From positions 61,940,765 through 62,004,764 of the forward strand of contig CM060890.1 in NCBI GenBank assembly GCA_030762935.1: DNA of 64,000 nt, in the 5' to 3' direction. Each line of letters begins with the position of its first letter. Position 1 is the stretch's first letter. This stretch comes from Hymenopus coronatus. Taxonomy: Eukaryota > Arthropoda > Insecta > Mantodea > Hymenopodidae. Positions 11,771 to 23,650 of this stretch are shown here, piece after piece. The notes beneath the pieces were generated by a model. The model worked only from the letters and a program-made list of their open reading frames with translations. It had not been told where the DNA came from and did no database searches. The position numbers were made by a program, and so were the translations under genes.

Positions 11771-12522
11771 GCGATGAGTTTCATTTACAAGACTCCCTCT
11801 ATCTATCTTGCAAAAAACTATTATTACAAAAGTTCATTCTTCTCTCTCTAATCGAGATAAATATTAGTAATGAATGTTTTATTACGTAGTGTCTTCTAAA
11901 TAGATAGGAAATAAGGCAATACTACAGGCTAAATCGATATTTAAATATTTTAAAAGCTGGCAGCTAGGTGATGCAATTGAAACTACTTTCTCATTGCATT
12001 ACCTGAATGAAAAGAAATTGAATAGCACCTTCCGCTTTGGAAATTTTAAACCAATAACAAGGAATATCTCGGAAATAATTAACTGCTTAAAAACTGTATA
12101 CGACATAAATTGTAAATTCTAAGTAGATATATAGATTTTGGTCTGTTTCTTACGGTTTATCGGTTATGCAAAAATCATTTTGAATGAAGAGGGCTTCAGA
12201 GGTTATTCCCAGAAAATTCAAGATGCATATATATAAATATTTTATTTGCAATATAAATATGTTTAGTACATGGCATTTTAATCACTATCGCTAGAAGCAT
12301 GATAAAATTTAAAATTTTCAAAAATGCTCTCTGTAAAGGATAGTTTGGAGTGATCGCGTCCTTTCATTTTTTGAATTATGCTGTTTCCAGACACACACAC
12401 TGATTTATGTATTCAGGTGTTCTCAAAATATTTATTGAAATATCAGAATTAACTTTTGGGTGGCATTTCAATACCTTCTAAATCTAATGTGTACAATCTT
12501 CGCACTTGCTAGAGAAAATAAG
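11771..12522 (+). repeat. HPR copy, diverged
   Basis: Plus copy from GCGATGAGTTTCATTTACA (degraded 5' terminus) to CACTTGCTAGAGAAAATAA (degraded 3' hairpin). The order of internal blocks is preserved, including TTATTCCCAGAAAATTCAAG near 12,200 and a short CA tract near 12,390. There are many substitutions and deletions, so this is an old insertion. Confidence 0.75.
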
Positions 12523-13199
12523 GGCTTATTACGCCCCTAGCATTGAAATGGTACCTTCTTAGTTATTGCATTGCACACTTTGCTCCGAATTATATGATAA
12601 TTATTTCATTTTAGTTAAATATTCCAACTGTGTTAAAATAAATGTAGTACCCTCCTCTAAGTACTATAAATATCCCTACTGCTGTTCTGTTTCTCAGCGA
12701 TAAAATTCTGAAGACTACATGAATATTAGTCTAAATTAGTGCCTCACAAAGTTTCCAGTTTGCGTCCCTGATGGGTAATTCCTAGGCCCCTACTTACGTT
12801 ATACACCGAAAAAATGTCAATAGATATGAAAATTTCATAATTCATAACAATTTATCAACTAATGTTAGTGTAGGTATACCATAAGATAGCTTATAAATAA
12901 GTTGCTGCTAGTTTAAATCAAAACTTTTGCCCTGAAGAAAAGCTTCAACTTCTATGTTAATAAACTCATTCTTTCTTTTCATACATATTAATTTCCTATG
13001 AACTTTAAGAAGTTATGATTAAAATACACTGGAACTAATTTCCTCAGTTTTAGTACACATTTTTAAACACGTTTTCTTATTAAAATCCACTGAAGTAAAA
13101 TAAAAATGGATTTTCTATTTGTAATGTTGTAGCAAAAACCCTTCTAATAAACAACTCGTTATTTCTTCCATAAATTGATTATGTTTACAATGTACTTAC
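12523..13199. other. no feature recognised
   Basis: AT-rich, mostly single-copy sequence. If the exon proposed at 13,200-13,265 (minus) is real, this stretch would be the start of its first intron. I see no convincing acceptor or further exon here. Confidence 0.4.
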
Positions 13200-13265
13200 A
13201 AAGAACCGTCTTTCTTCAATACTTTTGTAACAATTCTGCATCTTTTCAAAGTTTGCTACGACCAT
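13200..13265 (-). CDS. candidate first coding exon, 22 codons, unknown protein
   Basis: On the minus strand the first ATG downstream of the promoter block (context AATAATGG) opens a 22-codon frame, MVVANFEKMQNCYKSIEERR then FF. The frame runs straight into a canonical donor, GTAAGT, at 13,199-13,194, which would be a phase-0 junction. The implied 5' UTR is about 40 nt. The protein is not recognised and no second exon was found. The call rests on the ordered arrangement of initiator, ATG and donor. A chance ORF or the leader of a retroelement remains possible. Confidence 0.35.
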
Positions 13266-13304
13266 TATTGCTAGCAACGCTCGCTATACACACCCAGTTG
13301 AAAC

Positions 13305-13370
13305 TGAAATCTGGGCAGAGCTTGCTGCTTTTTTATACCTGTGGATCACGCGGCTGGAAACTTCTAGAAG
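13305..13370 (-). promoter_or_regulatory. heat-shock-type core promoter (HSE, TATA, Inr)
   Basis: Read on the minus strand, three alternating heat-shock-factor units, CTTCT-AGAAG-TTTCC (13,370-13,356), precede a TATA box TATAAAAAA (13,337-13,329). An initiator TTTCAGTTT follows, with its A at 13,305. The first T of TATA lies 32 nt upstream of that A, the spacing usual for TATA/Inr promoters. A further inverted pair GGAAGGTTCT lies at about 13,442-13,433. Several CAGGTG(T) E-boxes (near 13,394, 13,413 and 13,464) and a CACGTG (near 13,530) lie further upstream. This architecture is known from insect hsp genes; the gene here is unknown. Confidence 0.45.
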
Positions 13371-13712
13371 CAGTCGCACGCGACAACCTCCGCAGGTGTC
13401 ACAAACTCACTCAGGTGTAACTTCCACCTAAAAGAACCTTCCGACAATATACTTGTTCATTTGCACAGGTGTATCAATCACAGCTTCGACGTCAAAAGAA
13501 CTTGTCATCGCCACACGAGTCCACTTACGCACGTGAAACAATGGATGCCAACAATCAGCTATGACTTATGAAGCAAACCGTTCACACACGTTCAGCGATT
13601 ACGGCCGCAGGGCCGTATATATAACATAATAAACTGAATGATTATCCCGAAAACGGATGGAACTATCAGACACACAGTAGCCGATATTAGGGAAAAGGAG
13701 CGAACGTCCAAA
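13371..13712. other. GC-richer upstream region of the candidate promoter
   Basis: Markedly less AT-rich than the surroundings, with CpGs, E-box words and the second heat-shock half-site pair. It also holds a plus-strand TATATATAA near 13,616. No copy of it was seen elsewhere in the window. It could be a promoter region or an unrecognised LTR. Confidence 0.35.
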
Positions 13713-14510
13713 AATATGATGTGGTCCATTCACATAATTTTCTCTGGTTATTCCATATACAAAGTATTCTTATAAAGGATTCTGTATTGTACACAATCCT
13801 AATCGAGGTAAACATTAGCAAAATTGTCTTATTACTTGTCTCCTTGTAAACAGAATACAAATAAGGGAATACGTTATAGCAAAGCGATAGTCAAATATTT
13901 AAAATCTGGTCGCTATGTGAAACAATTTAGGTACGGTTCGCTTTGCATTGTGTCATTTGAGAAAAAAGTTATGTAGTTTAAAATTGAAACCATTAACATG
14001 GAAAATACATCAACACTACAAGAAAAACCTATATGACAAATCATGTGTTATAGCCAAATCTGTATTTTTTGTAGTAAATATTTGTCTATTATGGTTTACC
14101 AATTATGCAAAATTCAGCACAATTCATCCAGAATGAGGCTATTCTCCAGAAAGTTCAAGTTACAGATTTTATTTGTCATGTAAATATATTCATAATACGG
14201 CGTTTTAATCAAAACCGTTAGCCATTTTTAAGTAAACATTTTCAACCATTTTTCAATATAAAGGGTTGTTTGTGTTGGGAAATGTTCTTAAAAGATCTTC
14301 GTTTCGCATCCTTGGAAGATACTAAACTTAAGTACCAAGTTTGGCATTTTACCGAAATTTCTTGTTCGAGTTATGGGGATACACACACGGACCCTTTTCT
14401 AAACATACTTTTATGGACAAAGGTCCCTAAAACGCGTATTTCCGATGAAACTTCAAAATGAAGTTTTGGGTGGTGTGCAATACCTTTTCTACCTACGTAC
14501 TACATAGTAA
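13713..14510 (+). repeat. HPR copy, 3' hairpin incomplete
   Basis: Plus copy starting TATGATGTGGTCCATTCACAT and ending near TACGTACTACATAGTAAATTT. The 3' hairpin has lost the final TAGAGAAAGT. Palindrome AAGTACCAAGTTTGGCATTTT is at about 14,331, with a short ACACAC tract near 14,380. Confidence 0.8.
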
Positions 14511-17500
14511 ATTTTATTTCGAGAATATTCCTTGCTTCTGTCTGATTTTGATGCCCCCACATCATGGTGTACATCACCAGCTCAGCTGAATCATCCGTAT
14601 GTCTCAAAGTTGAGAATATGACTAACCAATACCACGAAGCGGTGACACTGCCATAACGTAAGTGAGGGGTGTTTTTAAGAAGTTCCAGTGGAGTGAAGTA
14701 GTGTGTGGAGAATCTATTCAATTGGCGGTTGTAAACTAGAGCTTTACAGACCCCTCAACAGACCCAATCATCGGTGATTTCCCTGTACAGATCCCTCGGC
14801 TAAGTCTTTTCGTCGTTTCGCAGTTGCGGTCGTTGCTTCTAAAAACTCTTTTCAGCGATGATTTTCTGTTTAGGGTCTCCAAATTGGGCTACGACTTGTA
14901 GCTCAGTACCCGCTACGTTAACAGCACCACCGTCTGGTGGTATTCGTTAGTTATAAATTGGCAGTTCTGCATTATTTTTATGACAAATAGCTGAGCTAGT
15001 GCTATCAATTATTGTGTACACGCGTTGAAAGAAAGAACGTCAAAAGAACGGTATCTTCTCAAAATTAAAATTTCTGATTAACAGCCGTCTCCCCCCGAGA
15101 AGCTTTCTTTCTGAAGCATGAAAAGTGAAAATGTTGAAAAAGGCTCTGTTCATATTAGAAGACCAAAAGTGCAGTGTAAACAGCCAACGTTATTAAATGT
15201 AATGTGTTAATACATTTAAAATTCAAACAAGTGTAATTTTTGTGATTTGTTTCCCCATTTGGTGCAACTGTTAGGTTATCAAACAACTGAAAACGGGTGT
15301 TGTAATGACAAACTTATATAAAAAGTTTCAGAAAAATCAAAACAGCATCTGGTTTGTGAATAATTATAATACCTAATGCAGTGGACAAGCAGCAAATTTG
15401 TCTTTGGATTTGTCTGGAAGTGCTACACCGGGAGAAACTCTGCTGACAGGTTGAGGCGTCGAGGAAGGATGGGCTGTCTGTTGGAAATCAGGACGCCGGG
15501 GGTGAGACTGCGGTTCTCACCCTCTGGCGTTGTCTCATCATCATAGCGGGGCTATCCCGTCCGACCACAGCATACCATTTCCATAACAAAGAGAGAACAG
15601 GGGAGGCAGTGCGAGTGATAATGATAGGACCACGAGCTTGAAGCCAACTTGCTGCTAACTCCGTCAACAGTAGCATCACTTTAACAATGTTACAAACTTC
15701 AAGAACGTGCTGTTTCAGAGACTATTTGAAAGTCACGTATACTTGTTGATGTGAAACATCCGAACACTGATACTCTAGGGCACAGCGGTTGTAATTTGGA
15801 TGAACTTCGAATCTATTCCATCACAATCTTCGCCCGCGAGAAAACCGAATAGATCTCGCGAAAACTTCAGGGAATGGCAATGATGTTCTGAATTTAGATG
15901 AGTAGGATATATAATGCTATCTTTAATAACAAATAAATGAATAGTCCGAAATATAATAACATGACCAATATTTACAATCTTTTAACATTCCTATGAACTA
16001 TGACTAACTTGGATCCAAGCTCACAAATACTGGTGCGCTTTCCTTTTGCTAATCAAAAGATCAATATTTACATTTCTACATTTGTCTCGCTAGATTGCTC
16101 CTGTTTCTAGTTCTAAGGTGGCTCCAGAATTTGGCATATCTTCCTAAAATAACTTTGTATAACGTGAAATACGTTTCTCCATTTCGCCGTTTCGTAAATA
16201 CAGGCGACTAACAGGTTTTGTTTATTACAATCTCGTTGTCTTCAGAAGTTGTATGAACTTAAAAAGTCCAGTTAAGGCTCGTAGTTCTAAGTGGCAGCTT
16301 ATTTAAATTTTAGTATAACAAAAACAATTGCTGTTATGAATATACATTTGTGTTATTAGGATGCTTGGTAATTTGTTAAATTTTAATCAATTGACAGTAT
16401 AGCTGAAAAAAAATTATACTCCTTAACTTCTTGGATAAAATTAGCATGTATACATCTACACTGTTAAAAATGCTACAAGAAATTTTGTATATCAGACTAA
16501 GATGCTGGGTCATGACTTTAAGAGATTTAACTTTAATGTTCTCTCTTAAGTTAAAATCAAAGTGTGTAATATATGAGTGAACAGCGACGGCAGTACATTG
16601 GCATGGCATTCTCAAATAGGGGAAAAACAAACGATATACTACTTCCGTAGCTGAAGGACTCTTATGAACGAATTGCTTAATTATTTTATTAATTTAAAAA
16701 ATTGATCCATTAATATCAATCTCCTACATATTTACAAACAACTACTTTATTCAAATTATAATTATTTTCTCAGCATGGTATTGGCAGATCAACCAAATTT
16801 ATATCCATAAAATCTTATATTTCTCATCATCTGCATGTAAATACCGTTGAAATGGGCAAACTCTTGTACTCTGAAAAAAAGTAGGTACGAAGGTAAACTG
16901 GTTCGTTATTGGCAGACAAGGCACGTGCTATACCTCGTGATCTGATCATACTCCTCTGACTTGCTCTTTTAATACAAAAGTGGCTTAAGTACATGACCTG
17001 CTTTCCATTCCTAACTTATAGTAAGTATACAAAGGTCTCTGTAGCTTTACAGTAAACATATGCGCATATTACACCATCAACTGAACGCAGTAATATAGTA
17101 GCTAATGTTCCTGCAATAAATATGTTTGTTATGATAGCTAAGCTATTAGAGGAACATACTGTTCTTAAACCAAACGAACAGCAGCTATGCTTTAGCACGT
17201 TTTTGTTTTGTTTTCCTCGTGAAACAAGTTTAAAGCTGGGAACTTGATTCATATAGTCAGCTCCAGGGGCTGAAGTTTTTAACGTGTTCAATTATTAAAA
17301 TGTTAGCGTATTCACTGACATTATGAAACTTTTATAACCACCACTAGCATTGATAATTGCCTCTTTGCTACTATACTATATGTCACCCGCAGTTTCAAAC
17401 TGGCTTTCCTGTCCCAAATAAATACTGCACCGAGATCACACGAGGTTATGCAAGCTATGAATTCCCTGTGGGATCTCCGGTGCTTTGCGCACAGAAATCA

Positions 17501-17626
17501 AATTATTGCTCCCATTTCCGGCTTGATATACACGCTCTCTACGGCCACCATTTTCGATTTATTACTGCATCCTCAATGTGCAAGCTGGATCACCAAACTT
17601 TCGCTATTACAGCGCAGTGAAGAGCA
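14511..17626. other. 3.1 kb low-copy stretch, no gene identified
   Basis: No mobile element recognised. GC-richer parts are 14,520-14,880, 15,400-15,860 and 17,400-17,620. The 15,488-15,679 minus frame (63 codons, starts MMLLLTELAASWLQ, about half GC) and the 17,357-17,620 plus frame (87 codons) are the most protein-like, but neither matches anything I know. The second runs up to the edge of the mariner at 17,629. The rest is AT-rich and featureless. Confidence 0.4.
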
Positions 17627-17628
17627 TA

Positions 17629-18866
17629 CGAGGGGCAGTGTTTATATTTTGAACCTAATAATAAACAGCAGTAATTTTTCATTTAAAATTGCTTTATTGT
17701 TTCTCGAAATACTCTCCTTTATGATCAATACACTTTTCCATGAGTTCGAACCATTTGTCATAGCATTTTTCCAATCAACTTGAGACACCACCAAAAGATG
17801 GTGTTTGAACACATCAACAGCTTCATCTGCCGTCGAAAATCGTTGTTCATGCGCATTATTCTTTGGTTTGGGAACAAAAAGGAGTCATTGGGTGCCAAAT
17901 CAGGACTATGAAATGATGAGTCCCCATTTCGATTTTTGAGTGTTCAAGCAGTCGGTTGTTAGATGAGATGTGCTAGCGCTCACATTTTCTTGTTGAAGAA
18001 TCACAAGTTTGTTTTCCTTATTTCGCGCAGATTTCTGGCAAAAAACGGTTGTGTACCATTCAAATTTCATAGTTATACATTACTCTAAAGGAACTATTGC
18101 CGCATGACCAGTTTTCTGAAGAAATAAAAACTGGCGACCATTTGCTTCGAAGTGCTTTGAGTGCGAAAAAAGTTTTGTTGAATTTGGTTAATCTTGAGAT
18201 ACCCATACAGTAGACTGCTATTTACGTTCCAATTCATATACATAAAATATTATTTGTTATGTCTTACAATCTAATACACGCCTTTTGAAGCCCCAATATT
18301 GTATTTCTAGAGCATTTGAGTGCACCAATCGAAACAAACACATTTTGGAGTCTGTATCAAATTATGTGAGATCCAAAGAGATCTTTTTCACGGCTAAATA
18401 ATCATGCAATATGCTATATTTGCTAATGGAACTAATGCCTAGTGTTGTCTCTATCTCCTTGTACTATCATTTTTGCACAGCATTACCTAAGCTGTTCTGG
18501 CACAACACCTGCTTTGAACGACTTTCACTTCCGTCAGTGAGCGAACAGCGACCGCAATTAAACTCGTTATATTAACGTTTCACAGTAACAAACATGGGGC
18601 TTCATCGCCAAATGAAGTAATACATTGATCAATTCGCTCTTGTATTGATAATCCACGATAATACATCATCGCACGAACTTTTTCAAAGTTAATTAAATCT
18701 TTTCGTTGAGAAACGATTTTAAAGTGACTGTAAACAACACAAATAACGCTCTACTGACAACTGAAGTAGGTTAAGGTAAACAATATGAAACTTTCCAGCG
18801 CAAATATTAGATTACATCTAAAGTTATCAGTATTGCCATTGCTCGAAATATAAATAGCGGCCCTCG
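17629..18866 (-). mobile_element. mariner transposon with both TIRs and TA duplication
   Basis: A 1,238-bp element. The left end CGAGGGGCAGTGTTTATATT and the right end (minus) CGAGGGCCGCTATTTATATT form matching terminal inverted repeats. Each is flanked by TA (17,627-17,628 and 18,867-18,868), the mariner target duplication. Between them is a decayed transposase on the minus strand. Length and structure are those of a full mariner. Stop codons and frameshifts make it non-autonomous. Confidence 0.92.
17660..18800 (-). pseudogene. mariner transposase pseudogene (DD34D family)
   Basis: Minus-strand remnants are colinear with mariner transposases. Near the N-terminal half come the segments 'RRSLTD', 'TTLGIS' and 'LHDYLAVKKI', then 'HNLIQT'/'DWCTQML'-like residues. 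Towards the C-terminus are 'HSPDLAPND' (normally PYSPDLAPSD, holding the last catalytic D) and 'NAHEQRFSTADEAVDVFKHH'. The end is 'DKWFELMEKCIDHKGEYFEK'-like, close to the usual mariner C-terminus. The reading frame shifts several times and contains stops. The family is secure; the subfamily is not assigned. Confidence 0.88.
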
Positions 18867-18868
18867 TA

Positions 18869-19244
18869 AACGTATCAGGATTTCAACGTAATGGCTTCGT
18901 CAAATATGGGATTGTGTTCAATTTCGTCTTTAGCAGGGTTTATGAACTCACTTAATTTCAATTCTAAAGGCAGTTCAAACACATTTTAGGACATTGCAGA
19001 ATCGCCATTACTAATATACTAACCATGTAATATTTTAACAGTGTACTTTCAAAATTATATATAGATATAACATCACCGGGCATATTTTGAACAATATTTC
19101 TCTTTCTTTCATTCATATCTATGAATGAAAAACACAAGCATTTAGCCTTGTCTATCCGAGCATAGATATTAGAAAATATATAAAATGTATAAATTGAGTA
19201 TTCTGAAAATAGCCTCATTCTGAATGACTTTGGCATATCTAGCA
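18869..19244. other. no feature recognised
   Basis: AT-rich sequence between the mariner and a truncated hairpin repeat. It may include unrecognisable 3' parts of that repeat. Confidence 0.4.
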
Positions 19245-19618
19245 AAACATAAGAGATAAAACAAAAGCTTATTACGCAAAAAGATCTACATATCATTAAA
19301 ACACACAATATATCTCATACATTTTTGCTGAATTATATTCCTCGTTATTGGCCTCTATTTAAACTTTTCTCAGTCAGAAATACATTTTTCTTTTGTTCAT
19401 GCAAAGATAATCTAATTCCAATTACATAGTAACCAGCTTTTAAAAGATATGACTATCATTTTACCTAAATATACTCCCCTTATTTTCATTCAGTTATTTG
19501 AAATCAATTAACAAGTCAATTTCTGCTAATGTTTGCCTCGCTTTAGTATGAAGCACTTAGAAAAATAATCTGCTGTAAAATAGATACAGAATGTCATGTG
19601 AATGGAATATCAGAGTTT
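19245..19618 (-). repeat. HPR 5' half
   Basis: Minus-oriented copy retaining only the 5' half: blocks ATCATTAAAACACACAATATA, CATAGTAACCAGCTTTTAA, and the terminal GTCATGTGAATGGAATATCAG at about 19,590-19,612. It is truncated near 19,245. Confidence 0.75.
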
Positions 19619-20306
19619 TCTAAAAGGGCAGCCTCAGTCTGACTGGTACAGATTTTTAGCTTTAATATAGTTAACACTTTGCAAATTGGTCTCTATGAAA
19701 GTATAATTACTTAGATAATTTTAAAAAATACAATATAACAATAATTAATAAAAAATAATTATGAAACCAATTTGTTTGAGCCTAAATACGTGTGCACTAA
19801 CTCTACCTCATTGTTGGGTTAAGTTGGCAAGTGGAGCAACAAATTATTGTAACGAATATAACACAAAATTCAATGAAAGAGTAACTCAAACACATGAACA
19901 ACATAACGTTGTTTGCGTTTATTTAACAATGCTATTAGTAAAAGTATTAGCAGCATCACTTAAAAATCTTAATTTGGGTTTTCAGAATTACAGTTCAAAC
20001 AAATTTTCACTTGACACACATGTCATTTTAATATCTTACATCCGATGCACAAAATCCATTCGTCTTCACGCATACTTCTCAAGAACTTTTCCTTACAGAT
20101 ATACAAACTATTTAATCAATTTCATCATGGCCATATATATAAGAACGCTACTTTAAAATTGTGTTCGATCTAATTATTACAAAGATGTCTTGTCATATTC
20201 ATCCCTATAGATGTGAGAGTTATTTATTACAAATTAAATATAAATGATACAATATATATATACTGAAAAAGTAAATAAGGGTCAACCTAGACCATAATTA
20301 AATGTA
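19619..20306. other. AT-rich stretch with an unsupported 131-codon ORF
   Basis: The plus frame 19,761-20,156 encodes 131 residues with no recognisable domain, no signal peptide and unremarkable composition. In DNA this AT-rich an isolated frame of this length can arise by chance. Nothing else seen. Confidence 0.35.
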
Positions 20307-21015
20307 TCTGATGTGTTTCTTCACAAGACTCTCTACCTATTCTTCTAAAAGATTATACTTTTATCTACTTCATACTAATCCAGATAAATGCTAGCAGAAA
20401 TTATCTTATTATTTAGTTCCTCTAGGCTGAAGCAAAATAAGGCGATTCGCGATGCTAAAACGTTTGTTAATATTTTAAAATGAGTCGCTATGCGATGACT
20501 TTGAAACTCGGTTCTCTTTGCTAGCCAGCAGTAAAACGAAAAAAAGCAACTGTTTGAGAAAAATCTGAGTTTTTTAAAACAGAAACCAATAAAAAGGAAT
20601 ATCTTGGAAACGGTTAAAGCAAAAAAGAAATATATAGAGGATATTAACTGTGTGCTTTAAGGAAATCTACAGTTTTTAGTAAGATTTTATCTAAAAATGT
20701 CATGTGAAAAATCAGAAGACTATTCCAGAAAGCTTAGCACATATATTACATTTGTCATTCATAAATGTCTTAAACATATTGTATTTTAAACGAAATCGTT
20801 GGAGAAAATCAAAACATTTTAAAAAGTAGTTTGGTTTCTAGATTTTCTTTAACACCTTCGTGACGCATCCTTGGAAGATGCTGAACATAGCTATCAACTT
20901 CGGTATTTACACATCGTTTTTGATCTATCGTGTTTATAGAACATAGATACAGACGCAGGCACATACACACACAGTTTTCTTAAAACGCTTTCTTGGTGTC
21001 CAGGGGACTTGTTAA
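20307..21015 (+). repeat. HPR copy, 3' end lost
   Basis: Plus copy from TCTGATGTGTTTCTTCACA through the CA tract (near 20,950) to the CAGGGGACTTG block, without the 3' hairpin. A second, 3'-type copy and a SINE follow directly. Confidence 0.75.
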
Positions 21016-21034
21016 TTTTGTGTATCCGCTACGG

Positions 21035-21330
21035 AAAATGGAAATGGCGTGTTATTTATGGACGCTCTTTAACTGCTATGGTTCTCAGCATCCCATTCTA
21101 TATTGGGCGTGAAAGACCGCTTAATTTTGCTCAGAGGTCTCTCTATCAGGCTTGAGGTTCTTTTACGTGCCGTAAATCTACGACACGGGACCCACGGCTT
21201 TACTTCCCTTCCGCCATGCTAAGGATTTTTACACCCGAAAAAAATCCATCGTCCTCCGCCGGGTTTGAACCCGCGACCTTGGGTATATGAAGTTAGCATG
21301 GTAACCATTACAACAACGGAGGGCGACAAA
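21035..21330 (-). mobile_element. SINE-A copy with 12-bp target duplication
   Basis: Minus-oriented tRNA-derived SINE. The head at the right end, read on the minus strand, has an A-box region TGTTGTAATGGTTACCATGC and a B box GGGTTCAAACCCGG. The body contains GATTTACGGCACGTAAAAGA and AAAGAGCGTCCATAAATAAC. It is flanked by TATCCGCTACGG (21,023-21,034) and TATCTGCTACGG (21,331-21,342), a target duplication with one mismatch, lying in the CTCTTACGG block of the hairpin repeat. Near-identical copies occur at 30.8 and 59.3 kb. A head segment of about 10 bp (CTTCGCAAGG type) is missing relative to the 30.8-kb copy. Confidence 0.88.
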
Positions 21331-21695
21331 TATCTGCTACGGTTTACTCGTAATGCAGAAATCAGAACTTCAGAGGTTATTCCCAGAAAATTCAAGATAC
21401 ACTTACGTCTCTATTTGTCATAAAAATATTTTAAACATAGGGGAATTTTAATTAAAAGAGTTAGAGCTATTGCTGGAAAATAAAATGTTCTAAAAATGTT
21501 CAATGTAAAGGATTGTTTCGGATTAAGGGATTTCTTTTTGTGGCATCCTTGGAAGATATTGAACATACCTATATGGAATGTTTGGTATTTATTATTTTTA
21601 AATGCATTTATGGTATATCTAAACAATAACGTCTCAAAACATTTATTTTCGGGAAATATCGGTCAGTTTTTGTGGGTGGAGTACGAGGTAGAGTA
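21331..21695 (+). repeat. HPR 3' half
   Basis: Plus copy beginning at the TCTGCTACGGTTTACTCGTAA block and ending near GGGTGGAGTACGAGGTAGAG. The 3' hairpin is collapsed. Its 5' side is separated from it by the SINE-A insertion. Confidence 0.7.
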
Positions 21696-22555
21696 ATTAA
21701 TAAGAACACATTGCAGATATTTTATCCATTGTGGGCGTACTTTAATGCTTTATGCTACATCTAATTCCATTGAAAGTTAACCCAAATAAAAGAGCTCGCT
21801 GCATCTTTTTTAGGACTATCTCTCTAAATATTGTTTGTGTTTTGTAATTTTTAAGTCTTCATGCAATGCATTTTATGAAAAGTGATTTTTCTAAGATTTA
21901 TTCTCTTTTGCTTGAGAAACGTACCGCGTGGAGTTCGTAGAGTTAAACCCAATCCTAATTCCATCCCATCTCCTTAGATTTCCCTTGCGAAATTTTCCTT
22001 TACATGGCGAACTTATTTTCTGCAAAGCACGGAAACGCTTTCGACAACAGCCATCGTCCTTTCTCGCCTAATGCGCCAAGCCACTTGAGCTGAATCCCAA
22101 GTTAATATATTCCTCGGGGACTGGGGGGTAGGGGGCTGAAACCCGCGAAATGAATGACGGAGTCGTTTTCAAAGCGGGCGGAAAATATAACGGTGTAAGA
22201 CATTTTAATGGAGAACTCGAGCACCTTCCCACGTGGAGTGGAAATGCGTACAGCTACACGCTATAACGGATTTCTGAGAGTTTAGAAATCACGGATTTTA
22301 TCGAGGAAAAATATACAGAAAAAATTAAAGCATGTTTAATGAAATCACTTTACATATTTGAAAGGTAAGAATCACAAGTAAGAGCTTTTCAAATCCGAAA
22401 TGCATTCCGTAGATTTATGCGATTTAGCAAACATGTTCACGATTATAACTAGAAAAAATGTGTTAACAGCAATTGAAGGTAACTTCATATCGACTCATAC
22501 CCCACAGTTGCGCGGGTGCTTTCGTTCGTTTTCTGAGGATAAATAATATTTAAGT
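21696..22555. other. low-copy stretch with a GC-richer centre
   Basis: 22,030-22,270 is GC-richer with several CpGs (GAAACCCGCGAAATGAATGACG, GCGGGCGGAAAATATAACGG) but has no ORF worth calling and no second copy in the window. The rest is AT-rich. Confidence 0.4.
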
Positions 22556-23340
22556 TTACCTTCTATACTTAGTACATAGAATATACAGCAATTTGCTACA
22601 AATATTGCACCGGAAATACGATTTTAGGGTCCCCTAAATACGGTAAAAGTGTTTTAAAAAAAGATCCGTATATATGTGTTTGAGTGTGAGTGTGTGAGAA
22701 CCGATAACTCAAAGGTGTAAAATCTTTTAAATATCAAATTTAGTATTTAACTATATCTTCCCAGGATGCAAAATGGAAATTTTAAAAATCCCCCCACTCC
22801 AAAATATTCTTTAGATGGAAAAATATTTGAACATTCAAAATGGCTCTAACAATTTGTTTGCAATGTCGTATATTAAAGATATTTACATAAAATATTTTGC
22901 ATATTTTGAATTCTCTCTGAATCTCTCATTATGGATGCATTTTTTTGCATAACTCGTAAACATAAGATACAAACAAAAAACTTACTACACTAAAAGTGTA
23001 TATCTCGTTAAAACACACACTTTATAGCATATATCTTTTTTCCGTGGACTCTTATCATTTCCAAGATATTCATTTATGATTTCTATTTTTGAATACTTAA
23101 ATCTATTCTCATATAGGGGTTTGCCATTACAGTTTATCTTACTCCGTCCATTCAACTTGAAGTGAATTTCAGTCACGTGGCGACAGCTCTTCAAAGGATT
23201 CGACTAATGCGTTATCGTTTTTTTTTAGTACCCTAATGTTTATATCCATTAGCATGAGGTACACAGAAAATTATGTGCAAGAAGAGTTTGTTGCAAAATA
23301 GGTTGAGAAAGTCATGTGAACGTAATACTATAGATTTTTA
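22556..23340 (-). repeat. HPR near-complete copy
   Basis: Minus copy. The 3' hairpin region starts at about 22,556 (ACCTTCTATACTTAGTACATAG), a GTGTGAGTGTGTG tract lies near 22,680-22,697, and the 5' end is GAGAAAGTCATGTGAACG at about 23,304-23,325. The internal palindrome is partly conserved (AAATATCAAATTTAGTATTT at about 22,728). Confidence 0.8.
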
Positions 23341-23650
23341 ACCGACTTTAAAAATGGATGATAAAATCTTCTCTAATTTTTGTAATTGGAGAGGATTTAA
23401 GTTTTATGACAATAGTAAGCAGTTAGAAATTATGGTCATGAGTGATTAGTTCTCATCTTAAGTGAAGTGACTAAAAGATTGAAAAGAGGCAACAATTATA
23501 TAAATAAAATAAATATCTAATAAAAGCTCCAAGGGAATTAGGATTAATTGATCTGCAACATCCGCATGGTTTCGCAATCCAGTAATATAAGTATATTTTA
23601 CAATTAGTAGCAACACCGTACTTTCAAATACGTTATTGGATTTATATGGG
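23341..23650. other. no feature recognised
   Basis: AT-rich. The left inverted repeat of the following mariner should lie at its right edge, but I could not identify it. Confidence 0.4.

Noticed and set aside
13175..13420. 81-codon plus ORF over the promoter block
   Set aside because: It runs antisense through the HSE, TATA and initiator and has no plus-strand context.
19761..20156. 131-codon plus ORF
   Set aside because: AT-rich, no domain, no splice or promoter context.
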